A stretch of 64,000 nt of DNA from positions 5,890,001-5,954,000 of the forward strand of contig OZ252150.1 of NCBI GenBank assembly GCA_965248775.1, written 5' to 3'. This DNA comes from JBHHUI01 sp965248775. Its GTDB lineage: Bacteria; Chloroflexota; Anaerolineae; Anaerolineales; JBHHUI01. Below, in pieces: positions 45,711 to 54,047 of the stretch. The position numbers and the translations under genes are program-made. Below the pieces are notes generated by a model that ran no database searches, was not told the DNA's origin, and saw nothing but the letters and a program-made list of their open reading frames with translations. Each line of letters begins with the position of its first letter. Position 1 is the stretch's first letter.

Positions 45711-48700
45711 CTAGGTAACTTCAGGATTTGCAATAGATGACACCGACGTCGGAGCTTTCGCTAATTCGTCCAACGTCTCTATAAGCATCTCCTTCCAAAT
45801 ATCATCATTGTTCGAGCGGGGCAGCCATACCTTGCCTTTGCTAATACGAGCAGCCTGGGGTATGTAGGCGACGAGCCTTCTGCGGGCATTATCACTTTCC
45901 CAGGCGCGATTACGTAATGTAATCCGTCCGCTTTCGTAGCTCACGCTTTCAATATGCGCCCGATGGGCACGTAATTTAACACGCATTTGATAGAGAAGAT
46001 TAGCAACGGCCAAGGGCAGCGGACCAAAGCGATCCCCAAGCTCAGCGCCTAAATCGTCAATTGCCGCATCGTTTTCGATCTCCGCGAGCCGTCGATATAA
46101 CCGCACCCGCAGGCCCTGATCGTTGACATACTCGCTCGGAATGGTTGCCTGCAAAGGAAGATCAACCGACACGAGTGCAAGGTCTCCAAGATGGTCCGGT
46201 GAAGATGAAGTGCCATCGCACGATTTTAGATTTTGTACTGCCTGCCGTAGTAGCCGGGTGTAAAGATGAAATCCCACTGCTGAGATATGCCCATGTTGGC
46301 GCATGCCAACAATGTCGCCGGCGCCGCGCAATTCCAGGTCTCGCATTGCAATCCCATAACCCGCCCCCAGTTCGGTCTGCTCAGCAATCGTTTCGAGGCG
46401 CTGCCGTGCTTCTTCAGTCATGCGACGCAAGCGGCCCTTGCTCTCGTACAAGAAATAAGCATAGGCGCGGTTTGCGCCTCGACCGACGCGCCCGCGCAAT
46501 TGGTACAACTGTGCTAAACCAAAAAGATCTGCCTTATCGACAATGAGGGTATTCGCATTTGGAATATCGAGCCCGCTCTCTATGATGGAGGTACAAAGCA
46601 GAACATCAATTTCGCCCTGTGTGAAGTCCTGCATCACCGCCGCGAGTTGTTTCTCGGGCATCTGACCATGCGCGATGCCCAGCCGCGCTTCCGGCACGAG
46701 AGTCTCCAACTTCTTGCGCGCACCCATAATGGTCTGGACACGGTTATGGACAAAGAATGTTTGCCCGCCACGATCAATCTCGCGTAGGACGGCTTGACGC
46801 ACCAGGCGCTTGTCCGTTGGTCCGACACGCGTGACGACAGGCAAGCGTTCGTCGGGAGCAGTATTGATAGTGCTGATATCGCGCACGCCGGTCAGACTCA
46901 TATACAGCGTTCGCGGAATGGGGGTCGCTGTCAACGTTAAGATATCGACAGCAGTACGTAATTGCTTCAGGCGTTCTTTGTGCGTGACGCCAAAACGCTG
47001 TTCCTCGTCGATGATGACCATCCCGAGGTCTTTGAATACTACATCATTTTGGACAAGTCGGTGCGTACCGATGACAATATCGACTTGGCCCGCGGCGAGA
47101 TCGGCAAGCACTTGCTGCTGCTGGGCGCGGGTGCGAAAGCGTGAGAGCATATCCACTCGTACCGGAAAGGCCGCCAGGCGTGCCGCGAACGTCTCGAAAT
47201 GTTGCTGTGCAAGCACAGTCGTCGGGACAAGTACCGCAACTTGTTTGCCATCCATCACGGCCTTGAATGCAGCGCGTAGCGCGACTTCCGTTTTGCCGTA
47301 GCCAACATCCCCACAGATGAGTCGATCCATCGGACGCGAATTTTCCATGTCGGCTTTCACTTCCGCCAACGCGCGTATCTGGTCCTCTGTCTCTGCATAT
47401 GGGAATGCTGCTTCAAGTTCGCGCTGCCATGGACCATCCGTTGAGAAAGCATGTCCAAGCGTTGTCGAACGGCGCGCGTACAAGTTCAATAATTCGCGGG
47501 CAACTTCAGCGACTGCCTCGCGCGTGCGCTCGCGCACACGAGTCCAATCTACTGTCCCCAGTCGAGATAAAGTCGGCCTAGAAGCGTCCGATCCCACATA
47601 GCGCGTGAGCCGATCGGCCTGGGTGATCGGAACGTAGAGATTGTCGCTGCCGGCATACTCAACATGCAAGTATTCGCGCTGCGTTTTATCAATGGTACGT
47701 TGCACTAGCTTGCGAAAACGGCCAATGCCATGTTCGACATGCACAACCAGTTCGTCGGGTTGAAACTCTGTATACGTATCTTCCGGGGATGCAGCCGTCG
47801 CGCGGCGGGCCGTTCGGCGGCGCGGTTCGGGTCGGCTCCAGCCAAACAGCTCACCGTCTGTAAGCAGGTGCAGTCGCGAATTGTTTTCCTGGGTGAGTGT
47901 CCAGCCCGAAGAAAGTGCGCCCTGGACGAAGATAAGGCCTCCCGGTTCGGGCGGTATTTCTAATTCCTCTACCGGTTCAAGGTAGCTATCGTATTCGCCC
48001 CAGAGTTCGGCCAAGCGCGCAGCCTGGCGGGTGACGACAACCGTGGTCTGTTCGCTGGTGCGCAGTTCCAGAAAATATTCGAGGATCTGTTTGAGCTCGC
48101 CGCCCCAACGGCGTTCAGGCGAAAACGAATCTCCCAGCGCGACGAACTGGCCTTCAATAAGATCACTACTACCCAAAAGATGGATCATTCGAGCACTCGA
48201 AAGTTGATCTTGCACGTCCGACCAGGACACGTTCGGGGACGGTGCATCGGCATCAAGCGTGCCCGCCGCTGTTAGCTCGGCGCGAATCTCCAACGATTGC
48301 GATTCGATTTCTTCCACGTTGTCTGCGAAAGCCTGCCAGTCCTCTGCGAGTACGACCGCGTTCTGGGGAAGGTAGTCTAGCAAAGTTGCGGCTTCGGTGT
48401 ACATCCAGGGCAAATAATATTCGAGCGCCTCAAAAGCATTGCCCGCAGCAAGAGCTTCAATGTCTGCAGCGCTCTCGGTATCCGTGCTCAAAGCCTTGTT
48501 CTGAAATGTCTGCGCAATCGCGCGACCACGGCCTGGCAAGGCCTCACGCGCTGGACCAATCGTGAGAGCTGAAATTCCGTCTCCCGACAGTTGCGAGGCC
48601 GGGTCGAAGCGGCGCAGGCTTTCGATTTCGTCGCCGAACAATTCGATGCGTGCTGGATAGGCATCAGTGGGGGGCCAGATATCGACAATGCCGCCCCGGC

Positions 48701-49283
48701 GACTGAACTGCCCGGATTCCGTAACGACTGTAAATCCTTCATAGCCTGAAGCTTGCCAGGTCGTGAGGATGGATTGTAGGCTCACCGAATCGCCCACGCG
48801 CAAGGTCTGCATATGTGCCCGATAAACATCCGGCGGAATGGTTCGCGAGAGAAGTCCGCGGGCCGTCGCGACAACGATTGGAGGTGCGATGTCTGTCACA
48901 GACATTTCTCCATTCAGCACGTTGAGTTCTGCACGACGGGTTGCCTGCAGATATGCAGCCAGTGTCGTAAAGCGTTGCTGGCGAGTACGCGGCCCCCATT
49001 CCGCGCGTTCGTAAAAGAGTGGGTTCGGTTCCGTAAAGTGGATCACATTCAGGTCGGGTGTCCAGGACAGCAGCTCGTCCACCAGTGAAAGGGCGTTGTC
49101 ATTGCGAGCGACCAGAATCAGGATCGGGCGGGCGAGGTCAGTAGCCAGTCCAGCAGCGACAGGCGGGCGGGCCGACCTTGGCAATTCCAAGAGAAGAGGG
49201 AAGGAATCGGCAGCAGCGGCCTCCAATACCTTTTGGTATGTGAGTTGGCTGCGAAGAACTGTCAGGAGACCGTTAAGATTCAA
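45711..49283 (-). CDS. mfd: Transcription-repair coupling factor Mfd
   Basis: At 1190 residues it has the UvrB-like N-terminal modules (GFTVVTESGQFSRRGGIVDI), the RNA polymerase-interacting CarD-like domain (PDELVVHVEHGIGRFRKLVQ) and the RecG-like helicase. The helicase carries Walker A RLICGDVGYGKTEVALRAAF, DEEQ box LGMVIIDEEQRFGVTHKERL and motif VI LRGRVGRGANRAYAYFLYES. The protein removes stalled RNA polymerase and recruits UvrA. The start is a TTG without a clear ribosome-binding site, so the exact N-terminus is uncertain. pth lies 15 bp upstream. Confidence 0.95.
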   Translation of the reverse strand: MNLNGLLTVLRSQLTYQKVLEAAAADSFPLLLELPRSARPPVAAGLATDLARPILILVARNDNALSLVDELLSWTPDLNVIHFTEPNPLFYERAEWGPRTRQQRFTTLAAYLQATRRAELNVLNGEMSVTDIAPPIVVATARGLLSRTIPPDVYRAHMQTLRVGDSVSLQSILTTWQASGYEGFTVVTESGQFSRRGGIVDIWPPTDAYPARIELFGDEIESLRRFDPASQLSGDGISALTIGPAREALPGRGRAIAQTFQNKALSTDTESAADIEALAAGNAFEALEYYLPWMYTEAATLLDYLPQNAVVLAEDWQAFADNVEEIESQSLEIRAELTAAGTLDADAPSPNVSWSDVQDQLSSARMIHLLGSSDLIEGQFVALGDSFSPERRWGGELKQILEYFLELRTSEQTTVVVTRQAARLAELWGEYDSYLEPVEELEIPPEPGGLIFVQGALSSGWTLTQENNSRLHLLTDGELFGWSRPEPRRRTARRATAASPEDTYTEFQPDELVVHVEHGIGRFRKLVQRTIDKTQREYLHVEYAGSDNLYVPITQADRLTRYVGSDASRPTLSRLGTVDWTRVRERTREAVAEVARELLNLYARRSTTLGHAFSTDGPWQRELEAAFPYAETEDQIRALAEVKADMENSRPMDRLICGDVGYGKTEVALRAAFKAVMDGKQVAVLVPTTVLAQQHFETFAARLAAFPVRVDMLSRFRTRAQQQQVLADLAAGQVDIVIGTHRLVQNDVVFKDLGMVIIDEEQRFGVTHKERLKQLRTAVDILTLTATPIPRTLYMSLTGVRDISTINTAPDERLPVVTRVGPTDKRLVRQAVLREIDRGGQTFFVHNRVQTIMGARKKLETLVPEARLGIAHGQMPEKQLAAVMQDFTQGEIDVLLCTSIIESGLDIPNANTLIVDKADLFGLAQLYQLRGRVGRGANRAYAYFLYESKGRLRRMTEEARQRLETIAEQTELGAGYGIAMRDLELRGAGDIVGMRQHGHISAVGFHLYTRLLRQAVQNLKSCDGTSSSPDHLGDLALVSVDLPLQATIPSEYVNDQGLRVRLYRRLAEIENDAAIDDLGAELGDRFGPLPLAVANLLYQMRVKLRAHRAHIESVSYESGRITLRNRAWESDNARRRLVAYIPQAARISKGKVWLPRSNNDDIWKEMLIETLDELAKAPTSVSSIANPEVT

Positions 49284-49298
49284 TGGGAGGGGACAATC

Positions 49299-49910
49299 TC
49301 AAAGTATGCCGTTGAACTTATTCATGGCTGCATCGATGCCAGCCCGAACAAACTCTTCGACTGCGTCCGCCGCGCGTGGCAAGACAAAATCCATCACTTC
49401 CTGCTGCTCCTTCGAAAATGGCCGCAGTACATAGTTGGCGGCCGCCTTCTTTCCGGGAGGTCGATCCACGCCAATCCGCAGGCGCGGGAACTCCTGTGTT
49501 CCCAGCCTATGGATCACCGATTTTGCACCGTTCTGGCCCGCTGATCCGCCGTCGGGTCGAATCCGTAATGTTCCAATCGGAAGATCAATGTCATCGAATA
49601 CAAGCAGGAATCGTTCGTCGGGAATCTGATAGAAGTTCAATAGCTGACCGACGGAATTTCCGCTCAAGTTCATATATGTTTTAGGCTTGGCGAGTAAGAC
49701 TTGCTGTTCTCCAAGTCGGAGATCAACGACAAGGGCTTGTGCCTGCTGCCGCGAGAATAGCAATTCATGGCGGCGCGCGAGTTCGTCCAGGACCATATAG
49801 CCCACATTGTGTCTGTGTAGTCGATATTCTCTTCCCGGATTGCCGAGTCCGGCGACAAGATGGCGATAGGCCAAGTAGTTCTCCAAAACGCCCCGAAGGG
49901 CTCGTCGCAT
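49299..49910 (-). CDS. pth: Peptidyl-tRNA hydrolase Pth
   Basis: Using ATG 49910 it has 203 residues (an upstream TTG at 49931 is possible). Motifs are LVAGLGNPGREYRLHRHNVG with the catalytic His in RHNVG, LLAKPKTYMNLSGNSVGQLL and LLVFDDIDLPIGTLRIRPDG, GSAGQNGAKS. It frees peptides from peptidyl-tRNA released by stalled ribosomes. It lies directly upstream of mfd. The IS701-like element ends 96 bp upstream, so its promoter is either in that gap or supplied by the IS. Confidence 0.94.
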   Translation of the reverse strand: MRRALRGVLENYLAYRHLVAGLGNPGREYRLHRHNVGYMVLDELARRHELLFSRQQAQALVVDLRLGEQQVLLAKPKTYMNLSGNSVGQLLNFYQIPDERFLLVFDDIDLPIGTLRIRPDGGSAGQNGAKSVIHRLGTQEFPRLRIGVDRPPGKKAAANYVLRPFSKEQQEVMDFVLPRAADAVEEFVRAGIDAAMNKFNGIL

Positions 49911-50005
49911 GACCAGCCCTTCCGATGGCAAAATATTTAGTTGGGGGCTATTTTATCACTAGCGTGCGAGTTCCTGAGATTATGGGCGGCGCAAATCACT
50001 TATTA

Positions 50006-51484
50006 CTCGAGTGTTGTGATTTGAGTGAAAAGGCTCAAGCAGCCAAAGAGTAAGCCTGCTTGGCGAATAAGTACGAGAAGACTTGTTGCTCGTCAGTACC
50101 GTCAGACAGAGAGCCGTGAGCCTGCAAGATCAATGCTTCGATTAGCTGCTGGCTTTGTTGGCGAATAACCTGCCCGATGGATTGGATGGGCGCGCAGACC
50201 TTGTCACGACGCGATGTGGGCAAACAGTGCAGGTGCAGGAACGAATAGGCCACGAAGACCAGTGACCAGTGCTTATGAATGGCGGCGGCCGAGCGCATGC
50301 GATATTCGTGGAGCCCCAGGTTCTGTTTGGCGTCTTGATAAAAGGTCTCAATCGGCCAACGGAGCAGATAGGTTGCGATGATCTTCTTGGCATCCCAACT
50401 GAGATGGCTGCTGACCAGCACGGCATAGGTGCCGGTTAAATCAGGCTTGGCAAAGCTGATGACCAGCCGTACCTTCCCCAAAGTCGGGATGCGTACATTC
50501 TTGCTGAAGCAGTAGTAGGTCTGCACGCCCACTTGCATCGGTTTGAAAGCGGAAGGTGGGATAAGCGGCACTAGGTCCTGCACCTTGATGTGCGGACCAT
50601 CAAAGCGCATGCGTTCGCCGGAAGCATCCTGGAGCACAAAGCTGTTGGTGATAAGGTTGCGGTTGTTTTTCAGCAGGCTGATCCAGTGCTTGCCATGCGC
50701 ACTGAGAACTTCGAGCAATTCGGGTGCCAGGTACCAGGCGTCGAACAGCACCGTTTCAAAGGGCAAATCGTGCGCCAGCGCCGCCTTGACCAGTTCAGCC
50801 GCCAGCGAAATCTTGGTCTGAAAAGATTCGTCCAGAGCCCGGAACTCTGGGTCGGCCAGCAAGGTGGGTGCGACTTGACGTTTGAAGCGATTACGCTCCT
50901 TCTTGGTTTTCGGGATCGTAGCGTCGGGCAACAGTTTCTTGACGAACGCTTCCCAGTCGGTGACTTCTTCGTAGCGCCGGTACAGTCGCCAGTCGGCCGG
51001 AAAGCGAACCGCGCCGCTGATGTAGTGGCCGGTGACCAGATTGTGCGCTAGCGGATACATGTGGTTGCCGTGGTTGTAATGTTGGTCAATGTATTCGAAC
51101 AGACTGCCGACGTGCTCGCACAAAGTATCATCGATGGCCAGCATCGATTTGCGGGCGCCCTGGCGCTGACGCTTGGTTTGCTGGAATAAGTATGCAATGC
51201 GTTCCTGGTTCAGTTCCGCGGCATCCCAGTTCGCTTCCGACAAGAAGCGCGACAGGTTGGTCTTGTCAGCGCTATCCAACAGGCAGCGCGTCATGTTCGC
51301 CATCGACTTGTTCTTCAACACAAGCAGTCCGGTTAGATAATTCTCGAAATGCCGGAACTGACAGCGGTTTTCAAACACCCCGCGAAAGCTGGCGCTGTGC
51401 TCTGATACGATGGGAGCCGGTTTTACGATGGGAAGTTGCATCTGCCGAATATGCCCTAAGATCACTCAAATCACAACACTCGAG
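50006..51484 (-). mobile_element. IS701-like insertion sequence
   Basis: Perfect inverted repeats of 23 bp (CTCGAGTGTTGTGATTTGAG then TGA) lie at 50006-50028 and, inverted, 51462-51484. TTATTA flanks both ends (50000-50005, 51485-51490). Length is 1479 bp. It overwrites the 3' end of the membrane protein gene at 51471-52202. Confidence 0.88.
50035..51465 (-). CDS. IS701-like transposase, intact
   Basis: At 476 residues it has DDE landmarks: ARKSMLAIDDTLCEHVGSLF (first Asp), DLPFETVLFDAWYLAPELLE (second Asp) and LLRWPIETFYQDAKQNLGLH (Glu in the Y-rich block). No stop or frameshift is visible, and with perfect inverted repeats the element may still be mobile. The assignment to IS701 or a near relative is by general pattern and is not certain. 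The native start may be internal (MQLPIVKPAP). Confidence 0.83.
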   Translation of the reverse strand: MILGHIRQMQLPIVKPAPIVSEHSASFRGVFENRCQFRHFENYLTGLLVLKNKSMANMTRCLLDSADKTNLSRFLSEANWDAAELNQERIAYLFQQTKRQRQGARKSMLAIDDTLCEHVGSLFEYIDQHYNHGNHMYPLAHNLVTGHYISGAVRFPADWRLYRRYEEVTDWEAFVKKLLPDATIPKTKKERNRFKRQVAPTLLADPEFRALDESFQTKISLAAELVKAALAHDLPFETVLFDAWYLAPELLEVLSAHGKHWISLLKNNRNLITNSFVLQDASGERMRFDGPHIKVQDLVPLIPPSAFKPMQVGVQTYYCFSKNVRIPTLGKVRLVISFAKPDLTGTYAVLVSSHLSWDAKKIIATYLLRWPIETFYQDAKQNLGLHEYRMRSAAAIHKHWSLVFVAYSFLHLHCLPTSRRDKVCAPIQSIGQVIRQQSQQLIEALILQAHGSLSDGTDEQQVFSYLFAKQAYSLAA

Positions 51485-52202
51485 TTATTATTCGGCGGAG
51501 CCAGCGCCGGATGCGAGGCCGCAGCACGGCTCGAATACGCGTATAGACCCATAAGAGGAAGAAAAGGACAAAGGTGACTCCGGCCCCGCGACAAAAGGCT
51601 GATCCATAGGAACCAATTGAAAGCGCTTCGTTCTCAGCTGCCTGCTGTGAGGTGGACTCTGTTGGTACAAGCGACGCTTCAGTTTGTTCGGCCGCCAGAG
51701 TCACCGCAGCAGGTACTGTCGCCGTCGGCGGCAGTACAACCGGAGAAGTTAAGGACGGCTGCGGTGTATTTGTGGCCGGAGCAGGCGTGGGGGAGGGTGT
51801 GGCGGTGGAGTTTTGCACTACGACACCCCGAATGATTACTTCGATGGGGGCGGGCGTATCAAGTGTAAACACCTGTAGACGCAGCATGTAAATTCCATCC
51901 CCGATGATGGCAGTGTTCCACTCGACGAGAGCAGCACTCGTAACAGCTCCGGTTCCCGGTTGCCCAATGGGAAACCAGGTATCCGTTGGATTGGGATCGA
52001 AGCCAAAGCTGACTTCGTAGCGTTGAAGCTCTCCCGGAGCGGCAGTTCCGACAATGGTTGCGCTGCCGGTCAATACCTCACCCGAGTTGGGGAATGAGAT
52101 CTCTACAGGCTCTGTTTGTGCCCTTGCGAGAGGAACATCCTGAACAGCCAGAATGGTTGCTAAGATTGCCAGAACGCGAATTAGACGACTACGAAATCGC
52201 AT
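51471..52202 (-). CDS. Secreted/membrane protein of unknown function, C-terminus altered by IS
   Basis: At 243 residues it has a signal peptide (LIRVLAILATILAVQDVPLA), an Ig-like region (about 30-125, ISFPNSGEVLTGSATIVGTA), a Pro/Thr-rich linker, and a C-terminal membrane helix (GVTFVLFFLLWVYTRIRAVL) with a basic tail. The last codons TRVL come from the IS inverted repeat. Joining the flanks without the IS gives RRIISDLRRP and a stop instead. The change is small, so the protein may still work. No known family is recognised. Confidence 0.65.
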   Translation of the reverse strand: MRFRSRLIRVLAILATILAVQDVPLARAQTEPVEISFPNSGEVLTGSATIVGTAAPGELQRYEVSFGFDPNPTDTWFPIGQPGTGAVTSAALVEWNTAIIGDGIYMLRLQVFTLDTPAPIEVIIRGVVVQNSTATPSPTPAPATNTPQPSLTSPVVLPPTATVPAAVTLAAEQTEASLVPTESTSQQAAENEALSIGSYGSAFCRGAGVTFVLFFLLWVYTRIRAVLRPRIRRWLRRIITRVL

Positions 52203-52318
52203 AGCGTGGCAGTATACCGCAAGCTGAGTTGTTTCTATTTCCGCGCGCTTGGGTAGTTATTCTATGGGAGGGGTGACGAGGAAGGTGTTTCCATATTCCC
52301 AGATGTGTAGCTCAAAAA

Positions 52319-53137
52319 GGTAGTGGTTACATGTTGACTGATGAGTCTGGAAAAAGTAAGTTGTTGGCCTGCCAAACAGAGGAGCGCCAAAATGATCCAG
52401 AGTGTCATCACGCATGAGTGTTCAAAGTGCAGGAGCCTCAACATTGTCAAGAATGGTACAGACTATAAAGGCGGTCAGAAGTTTCATTGTCTCGATTGCG
52501 CCGCTTATGGAATGTTGGAACCGCAAAGCCGTTCTTATCCTGAGTTCATCAGAGAATTTGTCCTACGCACCTATCGAGAGCGAGCCAGTATGCGCGGCAT
52601 TGAGCGCATCTTTGGCATCGCGCGGCAGACATTAGCACGCTGGATTCTGGAGAAGGCCGGCGCTATGCCGAACCTGGCTGACACTTTAGAAACCGTAAAA
52701 ACGGATGATGTGCTGGAATTGGATGAATTATGGTCATTTGTACGCACAAAAAACGATAAACGTTGGATATGGGTCGCGCTGTGTCGGCGCACGCGCCAAG
52801 TGGTGGCCTATTTTATTGGCGACCGCAGTGAAAAAAGTTGTCGCGCGTTATGGAAATCCATCCCAGCATCCTACAAAGCGTGTTGCTCCTTCAGCGACTT
52901 CTGGCACGCTTACCAGAAGGTTTTACCAAACGACACTCACCAAAGTGTCGGCAAAGAAAGCGGCCAGACATCTCACGTGGAACGCTGGAACAACACCTTG
53001 CGCCAGAGACTGGCTCGCTTCGTGCGCAAAACTCTTTCTTTCTCCAAGTCCGACGTTTACCATGAAGCTGTACTCAAGTTGTATCTCCATTACTACAATA
53101 CAGCGTGGTCCCCATCAGTTACCATGTAACCACTACC
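52319..53137 (+). mobile_element. IS1-type insertion sequence
   Basis: Inverted repeats GGTAGTGGTTACATG are at 52319-52333 and, inverted, 53123-53137. The 8-bp target duplication CTCAAAAA is at 52311-52318 and 53138-53145. Length is 819 bp with a single transposase. The ends and duplication are perfect, so insertion looks recent. Confidence 0.9.
52392..53129 (+). CDS. IS1-family transposase, single-frame
   Basis: It starts at ATG 52392, behind GAGGAGCG (an ATG at 52341 is also in frame). At 245 residues it has an InsA-type zinc region (CSKCRSLNIVKNG, KFHCLDC), a helix-turn-helix (GIERIFGIARQTLARWILEK) and an InsB-type DDE core (VLELDELWSFVRTKNDKRWI, then HVERWNNTLRQRLARFVRKT). No frameshift signal is needed. 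It appears intact. Confidence 0.88.
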   Translation: MIQSVITHECSKCRSLNIVKNGTDYKGGQKFHCLDCAAYGMLEPQSRSYPEFIREFVLRTYRERASMRGIERIFGIARQTLARWILEKAGAMPNLADTLETVKTDDVLELDELWSFVRTKNDKRWIWVALCRRTRQVVAYFIGDRSEKSCRALWKSIPASYKACCSFSDFWHAYQKVLPNDTHQSVGKESGQTSHVERWNNTLRQRLARFVRKTLSFSKSDVYHEAVLKLYLHYYNTAWSPSVTM

Positions 53138-53287
53138 CTCAAAAATACCACCGGGCGTACGGTAGTCCGCCGTGTGAAAGCCAATTCCAAGGCCGATGCC
53201 TCCACACCGATATGCAAGAATTTGTTTACCATTGCGATCAGAGTACGCAGTTTGCGACTTAGAAGCGCAACAATAGTCGCCTTGAGG

Positions 53288-53662
53288 TTATCCAACCACA
53301 CGTTGTATTGTTGGTATTAGTTCAGTCGCGAACATGGCTTTAGAAACAAATGCATCGGCCCCCGCAGCAATGGAGGCCTTGCGATACTCCAGCGTATCGA
53401 GCAGAGTCACAATGATAATGGCTGCGTCCGGCACACCATCTTTAAGGATTGGAATCATGTCGATACCACTCATGCCCGGCATACTCAGATCAAGCAGAAC
53501 AACATCCGGGTGCTGCTCCTGGACTAATTTCAATGCATCCTCTCCCGCTGTAATACTACCCAGAACCGATATTTCGTTTTTATCTTGTCGATCCAGAAAT
53601 TGGGTTGCAGCGTTGAGAAAAGTTTGGTTGTCGTCTATAAGAATGACAGATGTTGGCTTCAT
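53288..53662 (-). CDS. Stand-alone receiver-domain response regulator
   Basis: From ATG 53662, just after AGAGG, it has 124 residues; a GTG six codons upstream is possible. It is a single receiver domain: SVILIDDNQTFLNAATQFLD (acidic pocket), phospho-acceptor in VVLLDLSMPGMSGIDMIPIL, the Thr position in IIVTLLD and Lys in DAFVSKAMF. No output domain follows. The sequence resembles the receiver of NarL-type regulators, so it may be a truncated relative or a CheY-like single-domain protein. A possible kinase remnant lies downstream. Confidence 0.85.
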   Translation of the reverse strand: MKPTSVILIDDNQTFLNAATQFLDRQDKNEISVLGSITAGEDALKLVQEQHPDVVLLDLSMPGMSGIDMIPILKDGVPDAAIIIVTLLDTLEYRKASIAAGADAFVSKAMFATELIPTIQRVVG

Positions 53663-53687
53663 ACCTCTATCCTTTTTCACAACTTCT

Positions 53688-53718
53688 CGTGAGCAAGGCC
53701 AATCGGGCCTTGCTCACG
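53688..53718. repeat. Perfect 13-bp-arm inverted repeat
   Basis: CGTGAGCAAGGCC and GGCCTTGCTCACG flank AATCG. It is 26 bp upstream of the response regulator start. No T-run follows on either strand, so it is more likely a regulatory palindrome or RNA hairpin than a terminator. Confidence 0.6.
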
Positions 53719-54047
53719 TACCAAGTTTCGAGCAATTGATAGTTTAGAATATCTTCAAAGTGCGACTGCGGCAATGGGAGAATCCCCTACTATTGCGGAT
53801 AGAACTCGTCTTCTAGTTCTCGGTAACATTTAAATTTGAGTGAGGCGTTGCCCCCGAGAATATTTTAAGGGTGGATACGCGTGTTGAAGGTCGTAATTAC
53901 GAAAAACTTATACTTATCACCTTGACTCTGTTCTCGATTTCGTTACACTTGCGCATGTAATTAAGAAATCTTATAATGGCCGCCGCCCGCCGGGGGGGCT
54001 ATGTGTACACGTGCCTGCACGGCGGCTTGCTAGCAAGTGAGGAGGGA
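53719..54047. other. Intergenic region before the CydA-like cluster
   Basis: The region holds no recognised gene. It contains the promoter candidates at 53922-53977 and a GC-rich leader (about 53978-54035). The CydA-like frame is open back to 53976, but the product of that part (MAAARRGGYVYTCLHGG) looks like an untranslated leader. Confidence 0.5.
53922..53977 (+). promoter_or_regulatory. Candidate sigma-70-type promoters of the CydA-like cluster
   Basis: TTGACT (53922-53927) and TACACT (53944-53949) are 16 bp apart. TTGCGC (53949-53954) and TATAAT (53972-53977) are 17 bp apart. Both would give a leader of roughly 65-95 nt before the ATG at 54048. Confidence 0.45.

Larger units (their letters stand above)
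52257..53287 (-). pseudogene. Possible sensor-kinase C-terminal remnant split by IS1-type element
   Basis: Directly after the response regulator stop, one minus-strand frame reads GGIGLGIGFHTADYRTPGGI, FE. Across the IS (one CTCAAAAA copy removed) it continues LHIWEYGNTFLVTPPIE and a stop at 52257-52259. The spacing of GIGLGI, GG and GNTFLVT resembles the end of a histidine kinase ATPase domain, which would suit a regulator partner. No start codon exists for this frame and the match is weak. It may equally be non-coding. Confidence 0.3.

Noticed and set aside
53119..53301. 60-codon minus-strand frame beginning MWLDNLKATIVALLSRK
   Set aside because: It overlaps the end of the response regulator and the IS end; a different frame fits better as a possible kinase remnant.
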